Positions 7,177-16,164 of a stretch of 64,000 nt of DNA are shown here, in pieces (position 1 is the first letter of the stretch; each line of letters begins with the position of its first letter). Where the stretch lies: contig NZ_RJJE01000009.1 in the NCBI RefSeq assembly GCF_003721565.1, positions 1,116,934 to 1,180,933 of the forward strand, read 5' to 3'. A program made the translations under genes and the position numbers. The stretch is from Rufibacter immobilis. Its GTDB lineage: Bacteria > Bacteroidota > Bacteroidia > Cytophagales > Hymenobacteraceae. The notes under the pieces are model-generated. The model did no database searches. It had not been told where the DNA came from and saw nothing but the letters and a program-made list of their open reading frames with translations.

Positions 7177-8826
7177 CTATTGGTCTGCCACTGTCCAGCG
7201 TTCAAAATTTTTGAAGTAAGCACTGCCCCAGAAAGAGAACCTCGGGATCATCGTGGTTTTGATTCGGCGCTTGAAATCTTCAAAGTCCTTCTGCTTTGGA
7301 TCTGTCCAGAGCACTTCGCTCAGGGCCGTCATCCGCGGGAACACCATGTACTCCACCTTCGCGGGGCTGCCCATGTATTCTGTCCAGACGTTGCCCTGCG
7401 CACCCAGAATGTACTTGTCTAACCGGAGCTGCTGCAGTTCTGCCGGCACTGGGTTAAAGTTGTACACGGCATCCAGCGGATTATAGCCATGGATGGCCAG
7501 ACTGTCTTTGGGGTCTTTGGATTGGTAGGCGTCAAAATACAGCGGCTTACCCGGCGACATGATGACGGTATGCCGCCGCTGGGCTGCCTCAATGCCTTGT
7601 TTGGCGCCGCCCCAGTTCATGATCACCGCCGTGGTGTCCAGGTGCCCTTCCAGAATCTCATGCCAGCCAATTACCTTCTTGTTCTTCTTGGCCAGATACC
7701 CAGACACCTGTTTGATGAAGTACGTCTGGAGCTCTTTCTCGTCTTTGAGCCCGTTGGCTTTCATGAACGCCTGGGTTTTAGGATCAGCTTTCCACCACAT
7801 CTTGCTGCATTCATCGCCACCAATATGGACGTATTCACCGGGGAAGAGATCTGCCACTTCGCCAAAAACGGTTTCCAGAAATTGGAACGTTCCCGGAGTA
7901 GGCGCCAATACGTTGTTCTGGCGGTTATACATACCCCAGGTGTTGGCTACCTGCCATACCGTGTCTGGTCTGGTGCTGAACTCGGGGTAGGCGGCAATAA
8001 TGGCGCGGCTGTGCCCTGGTATATCAATCTCTGGTACTACGTTGATGCCGCGCACCGCTGCGTATTTCACTATCTCCCGCACCTGGTCTTTGGTGTAGAA
8101 TCCGCCGTAGCGGGTAGAATCATAGCGGGCCGGAGTGTCTTTAAAATGGCCAATCAAGGTGGAGTTACGCCAGGCTCCTACCTCCGTGAGTTTGGGGTAA
8201 GAGTCAATCTGCAGGCGCCAGCCCTGGTCATCTGTGAGGTGCCAGTGAAACGTGTTAAACTTATGGAAGGCCAGGTAGTCAATGTACTTCTTGATGAAAT
8301 CCAGAGGGAAGATATGGCGGCTCACGTCCAGGTGCATTCCGCGGTACGCGAACCGGGGGTAGTCTTTCACTTCCACCGTGGCGAATTTGACTTCTTTCAC
8401 TTTCTGCAGCGGCAACAACTGCATCAGGGTCTGTATGCCGTGCACCATACCGGCCACATCTCTAGCTTTGATCCTTACCACCGGACCGCCGGCCTCCAGC
8501 CAGTACATCTCCGGACGGTTGGCTTCTACGGTGTCATGCACCAGCATGATGCGCGAATGGCGGGTCTTGCGGGCATCTGGCGCGGCAATGGCCAACCCAA
8601 GATTGCACTGGTTTAACAGCAACTCCTGCAGATATTCGGCCTGTTGTTTGTAGGCAGCATCTGCCACAATAACGGTGTGCTTGTTGAGGGTAACTGGTTT
8701 TTCGCCGGTGGCGATGAAGGAGACGGGCTTAGGCACAATGTTGTTGACGGAAGCCGTCTGGCCTTGGCACCAGAAAGTAAGAGCTGAAAATAGCAGCGTG
8801 AATAAAACAAACCGAGGTTTCTTCAT
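7177..8826 (-). CDS. Beta-N-acetylhexosaminidase, GH20 family
   Basis: 549 residues. Exported glycosidase that removes terminal GlcNAc/GalNAc from chitin oligomers, peptidoglycan fragments or glycans. Signal peptide MKKPRFVLFTLLFSALTFW, then an N-terminal GH20b-like domain (~25-150) and the GH20 barrel (~155-500). Hallmarks: HWHLTDDQGWR (194-204) and the catalytic Asp-Glu pair in HIGGDECSKMWW (D338-E339). EIDIPGHSRA and the Trp-rich substrate pocket near MNWGG also fit. Ends with the usual FPRMTALSEVLW region. Length is normal for the family. It stands alone between unrelated genes; the 14-bp terminator upstream belongs to the M28 peptidase gene. Confidence 0.96.
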   Translation of the reverse strand: MKKPRFVLFTLLFSALTFWCQGQTASVNNIVPKPVSFIATGEKPVTLNKHTVIVADAAYKQQAEYLQELLLNQCNLGLAIAAPDARKTRHSRIMLVHDTVEANRPEMYWLEAGGPVVRIKARDVAGMVHGIQTLMQLLPLQKVKEVKFATVEVKDYPRFAYRGMHLDVSRHIFPLDFIKKYIDYLAFHKFNTFHWHLTDDQGWRLQIDSYPKLTEVGAWRNSTLIGHFKDTPARYDSTRYGGFYTKDQVREIVKYAAVRGINVVPEIDIPGHSRAIIAAYPEFSTRPDTVWQVANTWGMYNRQNNVLAPTPGTFQFLETVFGEVADLFPGEYVHIGGDECSKMWWKADPKTQAFMKANGLKDEKELQTYFIKQVSGYLAKKNKKVIGWHEILEGHLDTTAVIMNWGGAKQGIEAAQRRHTVIMSPGKPLYFDAYQSKDPKDSLAIHGYNPLDAVYNFNPVPAELQQLRLDKYILGAQGNVWTEYMGSPAKVEYMVFPRMTALSEVLWTDPKQKDFEDFKRRIKTTMIPRFSFWGSAYFKNFERWTVADQ

Positions 8827-8886
8827 GGGTGAGTAAGATGATAGAAAAGTAAAAGTACAGGCAATTACCCTTGCGGTAAAGTAAAA

Positions 8887-8919
8887 CGGCCTTTTCTTCT
8901 CCAGTAGAAGAAAAGGCCG
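8887..8919 (-). terminator. Terminator hairpin of the M28 peptidase gene
   Basis: 14-bp perfect stem (8887-8900 with 8906-8919). On the minus strand it is followed by TTTTAC. It lies between the M28 peptidase stop (8976) and the hexosaminidase start. Confidence 0.75.
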
Positions 8920-8975
8920 CTCTATAAGGATTCGTCAGTTTATAGACTTCCTAAACTGAGTGCGTGGTTGTTCAC

Positions 8976-10532
8976 TTAAGACTGCGGCTTAGGCTGCGGA
9001 AGCGCTTTGCGCGGCAATTTGTCTTTGCGCACTGCAGTTTGGTAGACAAAGTTGGCTACAATCACAGAAGCTTGCTTCAGGTCATCGGCTTGCAGACGGT
9101 CATAGGTGTCCATGTTGGTGTGGTGGGTACGGGTGTTGTACTCCAACTCGTCCTGGATGAACTGGAAGCCCGGCAGACCCAAACCATCAAAAGAAAGGTG
9201 GTCTGTACCCCCGGTATTACGATTGGTTACGGTAGTGGCGCCCAGATCATTGAATGGCTTCATCCACTCTTTGAACAACGGGGCTACGGCCTCGTTGCCT
9301 TGGGTATAGATGCCTCTGATTTTGCCGGAACCATTGTCTAAGTTAAAGTAACCGGCAATCTTGGCGTGCTCTGGCAACAGCTTCATGGTCTGTGGATCTC
9401 CCAGATGCTTTTTGGCATACCCGCGCGAACCGTAGAGGCCTTGCTCCTCCCCACCCCAAAGCGCGATTCTGATGGTACGCTTAGGCTGTAGGTTCAAAGC
9501 TTTGATGATGCGTACGGCTTCCATCATAACGGCTACCCCGGCGGCGTTATCCGTAGCGCCGGTGGCGGCGTGCCAGGAGTCTATGTGACCGCCCAACATC
9601 ACAATCTCAGACTTCAGTTTCTTGTCGGTGCCCGGGATTTCGGCAATTACGTTGTAGCCTTGCGGATCTTCGGTGAGGAAGCGGGTTTTGCTTTCCAGCT
9701 CCACTTCCACCGGAATACCGGCGGCTAGCAGACGGCTCATGCGAGCCAAGTCTTCCTGCGCCATTTCGAACTCTGGCAACACAGTAGGCGCATCCAGAGC
9801 GTAAGAAGCACCGTTGCTGGTGAAGAACGTGCCGTGCGAACCGCTCCGGCCGCTGAACACTGCCACCGCGCCTTCTTTGGCAAACATTTCGCTCATCTTG
9901 GTGGCCAGGGCCCGGCGCGCTCTGAACGCGGCCATCTGCTCTTCGGTCATAGGCGTACGTCCGGCGGTAGGTTGCACCGGCTCAGCCATTTTCTGCAATT
10001 GCTCATCTGTGTAGCGGTTGCCGTCTGCCTTGAAAGTGGTCTTAATAGGAGTAGTCACTTCCATCATCACCACTTTGCCTTTCAGCTTGCCGGCATATTG
10101 CGCCAGGTCTTCTTCTTTAGAGGCTTTCACTACGGCCACCTGGGCTTTCACCGGACCATTGGTGCTGGGAGTCCAGGCCTTAGGTGACCCAATCATGGGC
10201 TGGTAGTACGGTTTGGTGAGCGCCAGGTAAGACTTTTCTACCTCCCAGCCTTTGCCAAATGTGCCCCAGGGCTCAATGACAGCATTTTTCAAGCCCCACG
10301 AAGTGAGTTTGTCTTTGGCCCACTGGTTGGCTTTGGCCAAGCCGGTAGAGCCTGACAAACGAGGTCCGTTTACATCAGTGAGGTAAAAGGCGATGTCCAT
10401 CACTTGGGAGTTTTTGAGCCCTTCCTGGCGGATTTTCTCCACCACGGCCGCATCTAGCGGCTCTGCTTGCTGGGCAAAAGCGGGCACAGCCAGAAAGGCG
10501 GCACCCAAGACGAGGGTAAAAGCTTTGTTCAT
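8976..10532 (-). CDS. M28 family zinc aminopeptidase with PA domain, exported
   Basis: 518 residues. Signal peptide MNKAFTLVLGAAFLAVPAFAQ. A PA-type insert occupies roughly 120-290 and the M28 catalytic domain follows. Zinc-site signatures are intact: GGHIDSWH (H316, D318), GATDNAAG (D328) and WGGEEQGLYGS (E362-E363). Later come NLDNGSG and a His-rich segment NTRTHHTNMDTYDRL carrying the last metal ligand. Expected activity is release of N-terminal residues from peptides in the periplasm or outside the cell; exact specificity cannot be read. Monocistronic, with its own terminator. Confidence 0.94.
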   Translation of the reverse strand: MNKAFTLVLGAAFLAVPAFAQQAEPLDAAVVEKIRQEGLKNSQVMDIAFYLTDVNGPRLSGSTGLAKANQWAKDKLTSWGLKNAVIEPWGTFGKGWEVEKSYLALTKPYYQPMIGSPKAWTPSTNGPVKAQVAVVKASKEEDLAQYAGKLKGKVVMMEVTTPIKTTFKADGNRYTDEQLQKMAEPVQPTAGRTPMTEEQMAAFRARRALATKMSEMFAKEGAVAVFSGRSGSHGTFFTSNGASYALDAPTVLPEFEMAQEDLARMSRLLAAGIPVEVELESKTRFLTEDPQGYNVIAEIPGTDKKLKSEIVMLGGHIDSWHAATGATDNAAGVAVMMEAVRIIKALNLQPKRTIRIALWGGEEQGLYGSRGYAKKHLGDPQTMKLLPEHAKIAGYFNLDNGSGKIRGIYTQGNEAVAPLFKEWMKPFNDLGATTVTNRNTGGTDHLSFDGLGLPGFQFIQDELEYNTRTHHTNMDTYDRLQADDLKQASVIVANFVYQTAVRKDKLPRKALPQPKPQS

Positions 10533-10638
10533 TAGAGAAGTGTTTGTGCCGTTAAATATAGAGAAGCCTGTATAATTAACCCAAACTTAACACAAAAACT
10601 ACTCGCACTCAGAAGGAAAGATGCGTTGAAAGGCTTAT

Positions 10639-11226
10639 TTAAGGAGTTCTTAAGTAACTGTTCACCAGCTTGTACTGGCCGGGCTTCACAATTCTGTACA
10701 CTTCCAGGCTAGACCAGCGGCTGGTCATTTTCTCTGCCCTGAAATAGCGTTTCACCAGAATAAGTTTTTTGGCGGGCAGTACTATGGGCGAAGAGTAGGC
10801 ATAGTAAGAAGCCGGCACCAGGTTCAGTTCCTGCAGCAAGGTACTATTGGGGAAATCTTCCTGGGTCCATTCGGTTTTGCTCTGTTGCCTGATCTTGGCT
10901 TTGATCTGCTCAAACTCCTGATTAGTGAGTTTGTAATCCATGCGCAGTTGCGGCCCGGCCCCGTGCAAGCCCCCCCGGGCAGCCAGCCTGCCTTGGTCTG
11001 AGACATTCACAATCGCCCAAAGGGAGTCGTTCACGTAGACTTCCGGCAGTTTCCAGGGCACTATGTTCTTATCTATCCGGTTGTGCGGACCGTTCTGGGA
11101 AGCCAGAAACTTCAGGAAATCCTGCACAAGGGTAGCCTCTGCTTTGCCCGCCTGCCCCACACTCTCTGAGGCGTAAAACAAGGAAAATCCCAGAAAGAAA
11201 GACAGCACAAGTGATTTGATACGCAT
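10639..11226 (-). CDS. Uncharacterised secreted protein
   Basis: 195 residues from the ATG at 11226, chosen because it begins a signal peptide (MRIKSLVLSFFLGFSLFYAS). The frame opens eight codons earlier at 11250 without changing the mature protein. The mature part contains LVQDFLKFLASQNGPHNRID, a segment about drawing conclusions on no family I can name, and a basic C-terminus ending YKLVNSYLRTP. No domain recognised. Flanked downstream by the M28 peptidase and upstream by a degenerate copy of the dispersed palindrome (11305). It resembles the many small orphan exported proteins of Cytophagales. Confidence 0.72.
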   Translation of the reverse strand: MRIKSLVLSFFLGFSLFYASESVGQAGKAEATLVQDFLKFLASQNGPHNRIDKNIVPWKLPEVYVNDSLWAIVNVSDQGRLAARGGLHGAGPQLRMDYKLTNQEFEQIKAKIRQQSKTEWTQEDFPNSTLLQELNLVPASYYAYSSPIVLPAKKLILVKRYFRAEKMTSRWSSLEVYRIVKPGQYKLVNSYLRTP

Positions 11227-11304
11227 AGGATAAAGATGGAAGTACAGCATAAGACGAAGGGTTGCGATAGAGACTCTGCTACGTCTGCTAAGCTAACCGC
11301 CCCC

Positions 11305-11340
11305 GTTTAGCGGCCGTTTTTTCAAAATTAGCTCAAAAAC
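11305..11340 (+). repeat. Dispersed GTTTAG palindrome, copy 5 (type B)
   Basis: GTTTAGCGGCCGTTTTTTC at the left, a decayed right end GCTCAAAAAC. Outer arms CTAAGCTAACCGC (11288-11300) and GCGGTTACTTAG (11345-11356) still pair with one bulged base, so the core again lies inside a longer hairpin. Confidence 0.8.
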
Positions 11341-11468
11341 AGATGCGGTTACTTAGGTTATTCTCCATTCGTTAAGAATAGCCATGCGCCCCGGCCTTTC
11401 TTTCAAAGTTGATGCCAATTCCTTGGGCAGAGCATCTTCCAGGAAAACATCTGCCGTTTCAGCAATAC

Positions 11469-11504
11469 GTTTTGGCCCTGATTCTGGAAAAACGGGCGCT
11501 AAAC
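11469..11504 (-). repeat. Dispersed GTTTAG palindrome, copy 6 (type B, reverse orientation)
   Basis: Left end GTTTTGGCCCTGATT, right end GGGCGCTAAAC. It begins four bases after the stop codon of the minus-strand gene ending at 11509. Confidence 0.75.
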
Positions 11505-11508
11505 GCAC

Positions 11509-12129
11509 TTACAGCGGAATTCCCCACAGGCTGATGCCCAGCATAAACCCCAGCATAAACCCCGTATACACCTGCTTGGAGTTATGCGCCCCCAGGGCCA
11601 GCCGCGCAGACAGCACGGCGCCGCAGATCACACAGCCCAGGCTGATAGGGTACAGCAAATACGCCTCTGCCAGCCACCCATGCAGCAACACCAGAATTCC
11701 CAGCCCGCCGCCCAGCCCAATGCCGTGGGCACTTATCTTCCAGAACTGGTTAATGAACAGCGTGGCGTACACAGAGACCGTGATAATGCCCATGAGCAGG
11801 TAGAACAACTGATCAAAGAAGGACATTCTATAGAAGATGACGGTAAGCACCGTGTAACAGCTGGCCGCCAGTAACAGTGGCCAGCGCCGCTCCTTCTGGG
11901 CATCTAAGGTAATGGAAGCCACAATACCCGCCTGTTGCAGCAGCATGGTTCCCAGCACGGGCAGCAGGAAAGTGCAGATGAAGACCAGCAGCAGAATAAG
12001 CCGCCTACCTTCCGGCGGATAGGAGAACACCTCTGGCGGCAGGTAATACAGCAACAGACTGAACAGGTACGTAGGAATCAGTAAAGGATGAAAGAGCACT
12101 GACAATGCTCTTGCAAGGCGGGGGTCCAC
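11509..12129 (-). CDS. PAP2-like integral membrane protein
   Basis: 206 residues with about six hydrophobic segments and no signal cleavage site. The C-terminal half carries patterns reminiscent of PAP2 phosphatases: KISAHGIGLGGGLG in place of the SGH motif, and SARLALGAHNSKQVYTGFMLG in place of SR-x5-H-x3-D. The final acidic residue is replaced, so the protein may be an inactive or divergent member. PAP2 proteins dephosphorylate lipid or sugar phosphates at membranes. Same-strand neighbour of rpoN, separated by an AT-rich inverted repeat, so co-transcription is uncertain. Confidence 0.75.
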   Translation of the reverse strand: MDPRLARALSVLFHPLLIPTYLFSLLLYYLPPEVFSYPPEGRRLILLLVFICTFLLPVLGTMLLQQAGIVASITLDAQKERRWPLLLAASCYTVLTVIFYRMSFFDQLFYLLMGIITVSVYATLFINQFWKISAHGIGLGGGLGILVLLHGWLAEAYLLYPISLGCVICGAVLSARLALGAHNSKQVYTGFMLGFMLGISLWGIPL

Positions 12130-12132
12130 GGT

Positions 12133-12258
12133 ATTAATTAAGAATTAGGAATTAAGAATTGGTTCAGAGCACTGTTGAGCATGTATGGAATTGATGTCAT
12201 CTAAATTTAGCTGAAGCTTTTGATCAAAGTTAAAATTCCTAATTCCTAATTCTTAATT
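12133..12258. repeat. AT-rich inverted repeat of AATTAGGAATT-like units
   Basis: The arm at 12136-12160 is the reverse complement, with one mismatch, of 12234-12258. Each arm is itself a short tandem of near-identical AATTAGG/AATTAAG units. About 73 bp of unrelated sequence lies between. It occupies the whole gap between rpoN and the PAP2-like gene. Confidence 0.75.
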
Positions 12259-12281
12259 CCTAATTTAACACGCTGCGCGTG

Positions 12282-13763
12282 TTAAAGCTCTTTGCGCAAA
12301 CGGGCTACGGGTATGTTCAGCTGTTCGCGGTATTTGGCCACGGTACGGCGCGCAATGTTGTAGCCTTTCTCGTTGAGCATCTTCTCAATTTTGTCGTCAG
12401 AGAGCGGCTTGCGCTTGTTCTCGGCGTCAATGATGTCTTTGAGGATGGCTTTGACCTCGCGGCTGCTGGCGTCTTCACCGGCATCGGTGGCAATGCCCTC
12501 AGAGAAGAAGAACTTCAACGGGATAATCCCGAACTCGGTCTGCACGCTCTTGCTGTTGGCCACGCGGCTCACGGTGGAAATGTCCATGCCAATGTCTTCA
12601 GCGATGTCTTTCAGGATCATGGGTCTGAGTTTGCTTTCATCGCCTTCCAGAAAGTACTCGTACTGGCGGCGCATGATGGCCTCCATGGTGCGCAGCAGGG
12701 TGTTCTGGCGCTGCTTGATGGCGTCTATGAACCACTTGGCGGCGTCTAGCTTCTGTTTTACAAACGTGACGGTTTCCTTCAGCTTCTTGTCTTTCTTGGC
12801 GCTTTTGTCATAGGCGTCAAACATGTCTGCGTAGGAGCGGGAAATGCGCAGGTCTGGCGCGTTGCGGGCGTTCAAAGACAGTTGCAGCTGCCCTTCTTCA
12901 TTGGCGATGATGAAGTCTGGGATCACGTACTGCACGCGCGTGGCGCCACCCGTTCCGCCGGGCTTGGGGTTGAGCTTGAGAATAAGGTCAATGGCGGCCT
13001 TCATCTCATAGTCTTCCAGTTCCAGCTTCTGCTGTATTTTGGGGTAGTGCTTCTTGGTGAATTCGTCAAAGGTGTCTTGCACTATCTGCTCGGCCACCTC
13101 GGTGACTTCATCTGGGTCGCGGCGCTCCAGTTGCAGCAGCAGGCACTCCTGCAAATCGCGGGCGGCAATGCCGGGCGGGTCAAAGGCCTGGATGCGGCGC
13201 AGCACGTCTTCTATCTCCTCTACAGAGGCATCTATGTTCTGGGAGAAAGCCAGATCGTTTGAAATGGCCTGCAATTCGCGCCGGATGTACCCGTCCTGGT
13301 CAATGGACCCGATGAGTTGCTCGCCAATGGCCAACTGTTTCTCGTCCAGGTTCAGGAACCCCAGTTGGTCCATGAGGGCATCCGTAAGCGAGCCGGAGAA
13401 AGCGATGGGTGTTTCGCGGTCTTCCTCGTCGCCGGGGCCGTCGCCCTGCATTTTGTAGCCGGCTATCTCATCGTCGTTCAGGTAGTCGCCCAGGTCCACG
13501 TCATCATCGTCGCGGCGGGCTTCCTCTTCGGCAAAATCATCCTCGGTGTTGTCGAAATCATCATCGGCATCACTGTTGGTGTCTTCATTATCGGGCGCAG
13601 GGTCATCGGCGGCATCTCCCTCTTCCAGAGCGGGATTCACCTCCAGTTCCTCTTTGATGCGGGCCTCCAGTTCAGCGGTAGGCACCTGCAACAGCTTGAT
13701 GAACTGAATCTGCTGCGGCGATAATTTCTGGGATAAAAGCTGTTTTAAGTCAAGTCTCTGCAT
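12282..13763 (-). CDS. rpoN: RNA polymerase sigma-54 factor
   Basis: 493 residues from the ATG at 13763 (MQRLDLKQLLSQKLSPQQ); an in-frame start 24 bases further out would add an atypical Arg-rich leader. Order: Gln/Leu-rich region I (IQFIKLLQVPTAELEARIKEELE begins near residue 20), a strongly acidic region II (~60-110, runs of D/E), the core-binding domain, a helix-turn-helix (DISTVSRVANSKSV) and the C-terminal RpoN box ARRTVAKYRE. It directs core polymerase to -24/-12 promoters that need an AAA+ activator; none is encoded nearby. It is divergent from asnS across a 421-bp gap. Confidence 0.96.
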   Translation of the reverse strand: MQRLDLKQLLSQKLSPQQIQFIKLLQVPTAELEARIKEELEVNPALEEGDAADDPAPDNEDTNSDADDDFDNTEDDFAEEEARRDDDDVDLGDYLNDDEIAGYKMQGDGPGDEEDRETPIAFSGSLTDALMDQLGFLNLDEKQLAIGEQLIGSIDQDGYIRRELQAISNDLAFSQNIDASVEEIEDVLRRIQAFDPPGIAARDLQECLLLQLERRDPDEVTEVAEQIVQDTFDEFTKKHYPKIQQKLELEDYEMKAAIDLILKLNPKPGGTGGATRVQYVIPDFIIANEEGQLQLSLNARNAPDLRISRSYADMFDAYDKSAKKDKKLKETVTFVKQKLDAAKWFIDAIKQRQNTLLRTMEAIMRRQYEYFLEGDESKLRPMILKDIAEDIGMDISTVSRVANSKSVQTEFGIIPLKFFFSEGIATDAGEDASSREVKAILKDIIDAENKRKPLSDDKIEKMLNEKGYNIARRTVAKYREQLNIPVARLRKEL

Positions 13764-14007
13764 AGACAAACGGCACCGGCCCCTCAAGCGCGGACTAAGC
13801 CAAAGTTATGGTTTTTTACTACTGGTTTGCAAAAAAGGTTAATCGCGCGGCGGCATGGGGTAACTCATGGTTACTATCGCGAAGCGAGACAGGCTTTGTA
13901 AGGCCCTCAGCCAAAGGGCCATTTGCCGTTGGGGGCGCGGGAGAAGCGGTTGCCCGCCTTTTCCTGCGGTTTTTGCTCTGTGACGCCAGCAGGCCTTCAA
14001 GGCTTGC

Positions 14008-14043
14008 CTTTAGGGGCCGTTTTTCTGAAAAAAGCCTGAAAAC
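14008..14043 (+). repeat. Dispersed GTTTAG palindrome, copy 7 (type B, decayed)
   Basis: Left part CTTTAGGGGCCGTTTTTCTG, right part AAAGCCTGAAAAC. One of the few copies in a divergent promoter region rather than at a gene end. Confidence 0.7.
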
Positions 14044-14103
14044 AGGAGCCGGCGCAAAGGGCCGTTGGCGCGGCAGATAAAATTTAAGGCCTGAAACAAG
14101 TTC

Positions 14104-14138
14104 TTTGTAAGAATTTAGAGCGCAGAGTCCTATTTTTG
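14104..14138 (+). promoter_or_regulatory. Candidate Bacteroidota promoter of asnS
   Basis: TTTG at 14104-14107 and TATTTTTG at 14131-14138, matching the TTTG ... TAnnTTTG consensus. The 23-nt spacing is at the long end. The predicted start would leave a leader of about 40 nt. Confidence 0.45.
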
Positions 14139-14141
14139 CCT

Positions 14142-14176
14142 TTGTCTTGCTACATGATACGCAACACGTGATACGA
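14142..14176. repeat. Short TGATAC-type degenerate array before asnS
   Basis: TTGTCTTGCTACATGATAC followed by GCAACACGTGATACGA. A near-identical string occurs at 41635-41667 and a related CTTGTGTCTTGCGTC array at 37072-37107. Confidence 0.55.
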
Positions 14177-14184
14177 GTAACTCC

Positions 14185-15573
14185 ATGAAACGAACCAAAG
14201 TAAAAGCATTGCTCCAGACACCGGCCAGCGGGCAGGAGGTGTTGGTAAAGGGTTGGGTGCGCACCAAGCGCGGCAACAAATATGTCACCTTTATTGCCGT
14301 GAACGACGGCTCCACCATCCATAACATGCAGGTGGTGGCAGACATGAATGTGTTTACCGAGGAGGCGTTGAAAGAGGTAACTACCGGTGCCAGCGTTTCT
14401 GTGGTAGGCACGTTGGTAGAGAGCCAGGGCAAAGGCCAGACCGTGGAGGTGCAAGCCAAAACCATTGAGGTACTAGGCACCGCCGATCCAGAAGTGTATC
14501 CCTTGCAGAAGAAAGGCCATTCGCTGGAGTTCCTGCGTGAGATTGCCCACCTGCGCCCGCGCACCAACACCTTTGGGGCGGTATTGCGCATCCGGCACGC
14601 CATGGCCTTCGCGGTGCACCAATATTTCAACCAGAAAGGATTCTTCTACATCCATACACCTATTATCACGGCCTCAGACGCCGAGGGTGCCGGTGAGATG
14701 TTCAGGGTGACCACCTTAGATCCGGTGAACCCACCCCGCACCGAGGCTGGCGAAGTGGACTTCTCAGAAGACTTCTTCGGGAAATCTACCAACCTGACGG
14801 TTTCTGGGCAGCTGGAGGGCGAAGTAACCGCCATGGCCCTGTCTGAGATCTACACCTTCGGTCCCACTTTCAGAGCCGAGAACTCCAACACCAGCCGCCA
14901 CCTGGCTGAGTTCTGGATGATTGAACCTGAGATGGCTTTCTATGAACTGGAAGACAATATGGAACTGGCCGAGGATTTCCTGAAGTATCTGGTGCGCTAC
15001 GCCCTGGACAACTGCCAAGATGACCTTCAGTTCCTGAACGACCTCTATGACAAAGAACTGCTGAGCCGTCTCCACTTTGTGGTGGAGAATGATTTCCAGC
15101 GCCTGACCTACACAGAGGCCGTGGAAATCCTGAAGACGGCCAAGCAGAAGTTTGAATACAAAGTAGACTGGGGCACTGACCTGCAGAGCGAGCATGAGCG
15201 CTACCTGGTGGAGAAACACTTCAAGAAACCGGTGATCCTGACCAATTACCCCAAAGACATCAAAAGTTTCTACATGAAGCTCAACGATGACGGCAAAACC
15301 GTACGCGCCATGGACGTGCTGTTCCCCGGCATTGGCGAGATCATTGGCGGTAGCCAGCGCGAGGAGAGCTATGAGAAACTGGTGACCCGCATGCAGGAAA
15401 TGGGCGTGCCAGAGAAAGAGATGTGGTGGTTTCTGGACACCCGCCGTTTCGGGACGGTTCCGCACAGCGGCTTTGGCCTGGGCTTTGAGCGCCTGCTGCT
15501 GTTTGTGACCGGCATGGGCAACATCAGAGACGTGATTCCGTTCCCGCGCTTCCCTAAGAGCGCTGAGTTTTAA
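14185..15573 (+). CDS. asnS: Asparagine--tRNA ligase
   Basis: 462 residues, usual length. Charges tRNA-Asn with asparagine in the cytoplasm. N-terminal OB-fold anticodon-binding domain (~1-105: [25 protein letters not shown]). The class II catalytic domain follows with motif 2 around [20 protein letters not shown] (~235) and motif 3 [21 protein letters not shown] (near 440). The AsnRS/AspRS-type [12 protein letters not shown] string and the final IPFPR favour asparaginyl specificity over aspartyl. Start ATG follows a short TGATAC array. Followed by a strong intrinsic terminator at 15605. Confidence 0.97.
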   Translation: MKRTKVKALLQTPASGQEVLVKGWVRTKRGNKYVTFIAVNDGSTIHNMQVVADMNVFTEEALKEVTTGASVSVVGTLVESQGKGQTVEVQAKTIEVLGTADPEVYPLQKKGHSLEFLREIAHLRPRTNTFGAVLRIRHAMAFAVHQYFNQKGFFYIHTPIITASDAEGAGEMFRVTTLDPVNPPRTEAGEVDFSEDFFGKSTNLTVSGQLEGEVTAMALSEIYTFGPTFRAENSNTSRHLAEFWMIEPEMAFYELEDNMELAEDFLKYLVRYALDNCQDDLQFLNDLYDKELLSRLHFVVENDFQRLTYTEAVEILKTAKQKFEYKVDWGTDLQSEHERYLVEKHFKKPVILTNYPKDIKSFYMKLNDDGKTVRAMDVLFPGIGEIIGGSQREESYEKLVTRMQEMGVPEKEMWWFLDTRRFGTVPHSGFGLGFERLLLFVTGMGNIRDVIPFPRFPKSAEF

Positions 15574-15604
15574 CCCGCAGGATATTTTTGAGATACATCT
15601 TTGG

Positions 15605-15637
15605 CCGCCCTTCTGCACAACAGGAGGGCGGTTTTTT
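15605..15637 (+). terminator. Rho-independent terminator of asnS
   Basis: 11-bp stem with one G-T wobble (15605-15615 with 15621-15631), directly followed by TTTTTT. Confidence 0.9.
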
Positions 15638-15685
15638 ATTAGCCGACGGCAAATCCTCCATTGCCCCTTAAAAACCTGAAGGCTG

Positions 15686-15720
15686 GTTTTAGTCTGTTTT
15701 AGGAAAAACGGCCGCTAAAC
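15686..15720 (-). repeat. Dispersed GTTTAG palindrome, copy 8 (type B, reverse orientation)
   Basis: Left end GTTTTAGTCTGTTTT is decayed; right end GGAAAAACGGCCGCTAAAC is well kept. Confidence 0.8.
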
Positions 15721-16039
15721 GAACCTCCGCTACAGACGGTCTACCTTGGCAGGTGCCATTATCAAAGGCTGTTGCCCCTCTCCTGCTTAAGCCATTCTTT
15801 ACAGTTTTTTCTTCTGCAAGCCGAATTCAGAAGACTTTTCCACAGGATTATCTCTTGCTGTTTTTTTGCTGCTGGAGGAGAAAAATCCCACCCGGTTCAT
15901 CCAAAGTGATAATCTGTCCGTAGTAATAGAATTTATGAAGAAGTTGGCTAGCTAACTCCCTATGCCTCTTTTGATCATCTATTTTAGAATATAAACATGA
16001 ATATATTAGATATGAATACATAGCAAAAACATTATATTA

Positions 16040-16047
16040 TAACTTTG
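16040..16047 (+). promoter_or_regulatory. Candidate -7 box TAACTTTG
   Basis: Matches TAnnTTTG in an AT-rich stretch about 118 bp upstream of the ATG at 16165. No convincing -33 TTTG was found, so this is tentative. Confidence 0.35.
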
Positions 16048-16164
16048 CAGAAACATTTTATACAAGAAATTGTAGCATTTAAACTTTAAATCATTTTACT
16101 TTACACTGATTATCAAACAACAGACAAAATTGATTCCCCACTAATCATCAAACGCTCTACCCCT

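Larger units (their letters stand above)
13764..14184. other. Divergent rpoN-asnS intergenic region
   Basis: 421 bp without a gene. It holds a decayed copy of the dispersed palindrome (14008-14043), a candidate asnS promoter (14104-14138) and a short TGATACG-type array right before asnS (14142-14176). The long minus-strand frame running through it is antisense to asnS and is not a gene. Confidence 0.7.
15574..16164. other. 591-bp gene-free region between asnS and the charged-helix protein
   Basis: Contains the asnS terminator (15605-15637), a decayed dispersed palindrome (15686-15720), and then progressively AT-rich sequence with a TAACTTTG box at 16040. I see no ORF with coding character and no RNA gene. 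Confidence 0.7.

Noticed and set aside
7489-8616. 375-aa plus-strand frame
   Set aside because: Entirely antisense to the GH20 hexosaminidase, with no family motifs; a shadow caused by biased codon use.
13819-14454. 211-aa minus-strand frame across the rpoN-asnS gap
   Set aside because: Half of it is antisense to asnS and the rest runs through a repeat; no recognisable protein features.
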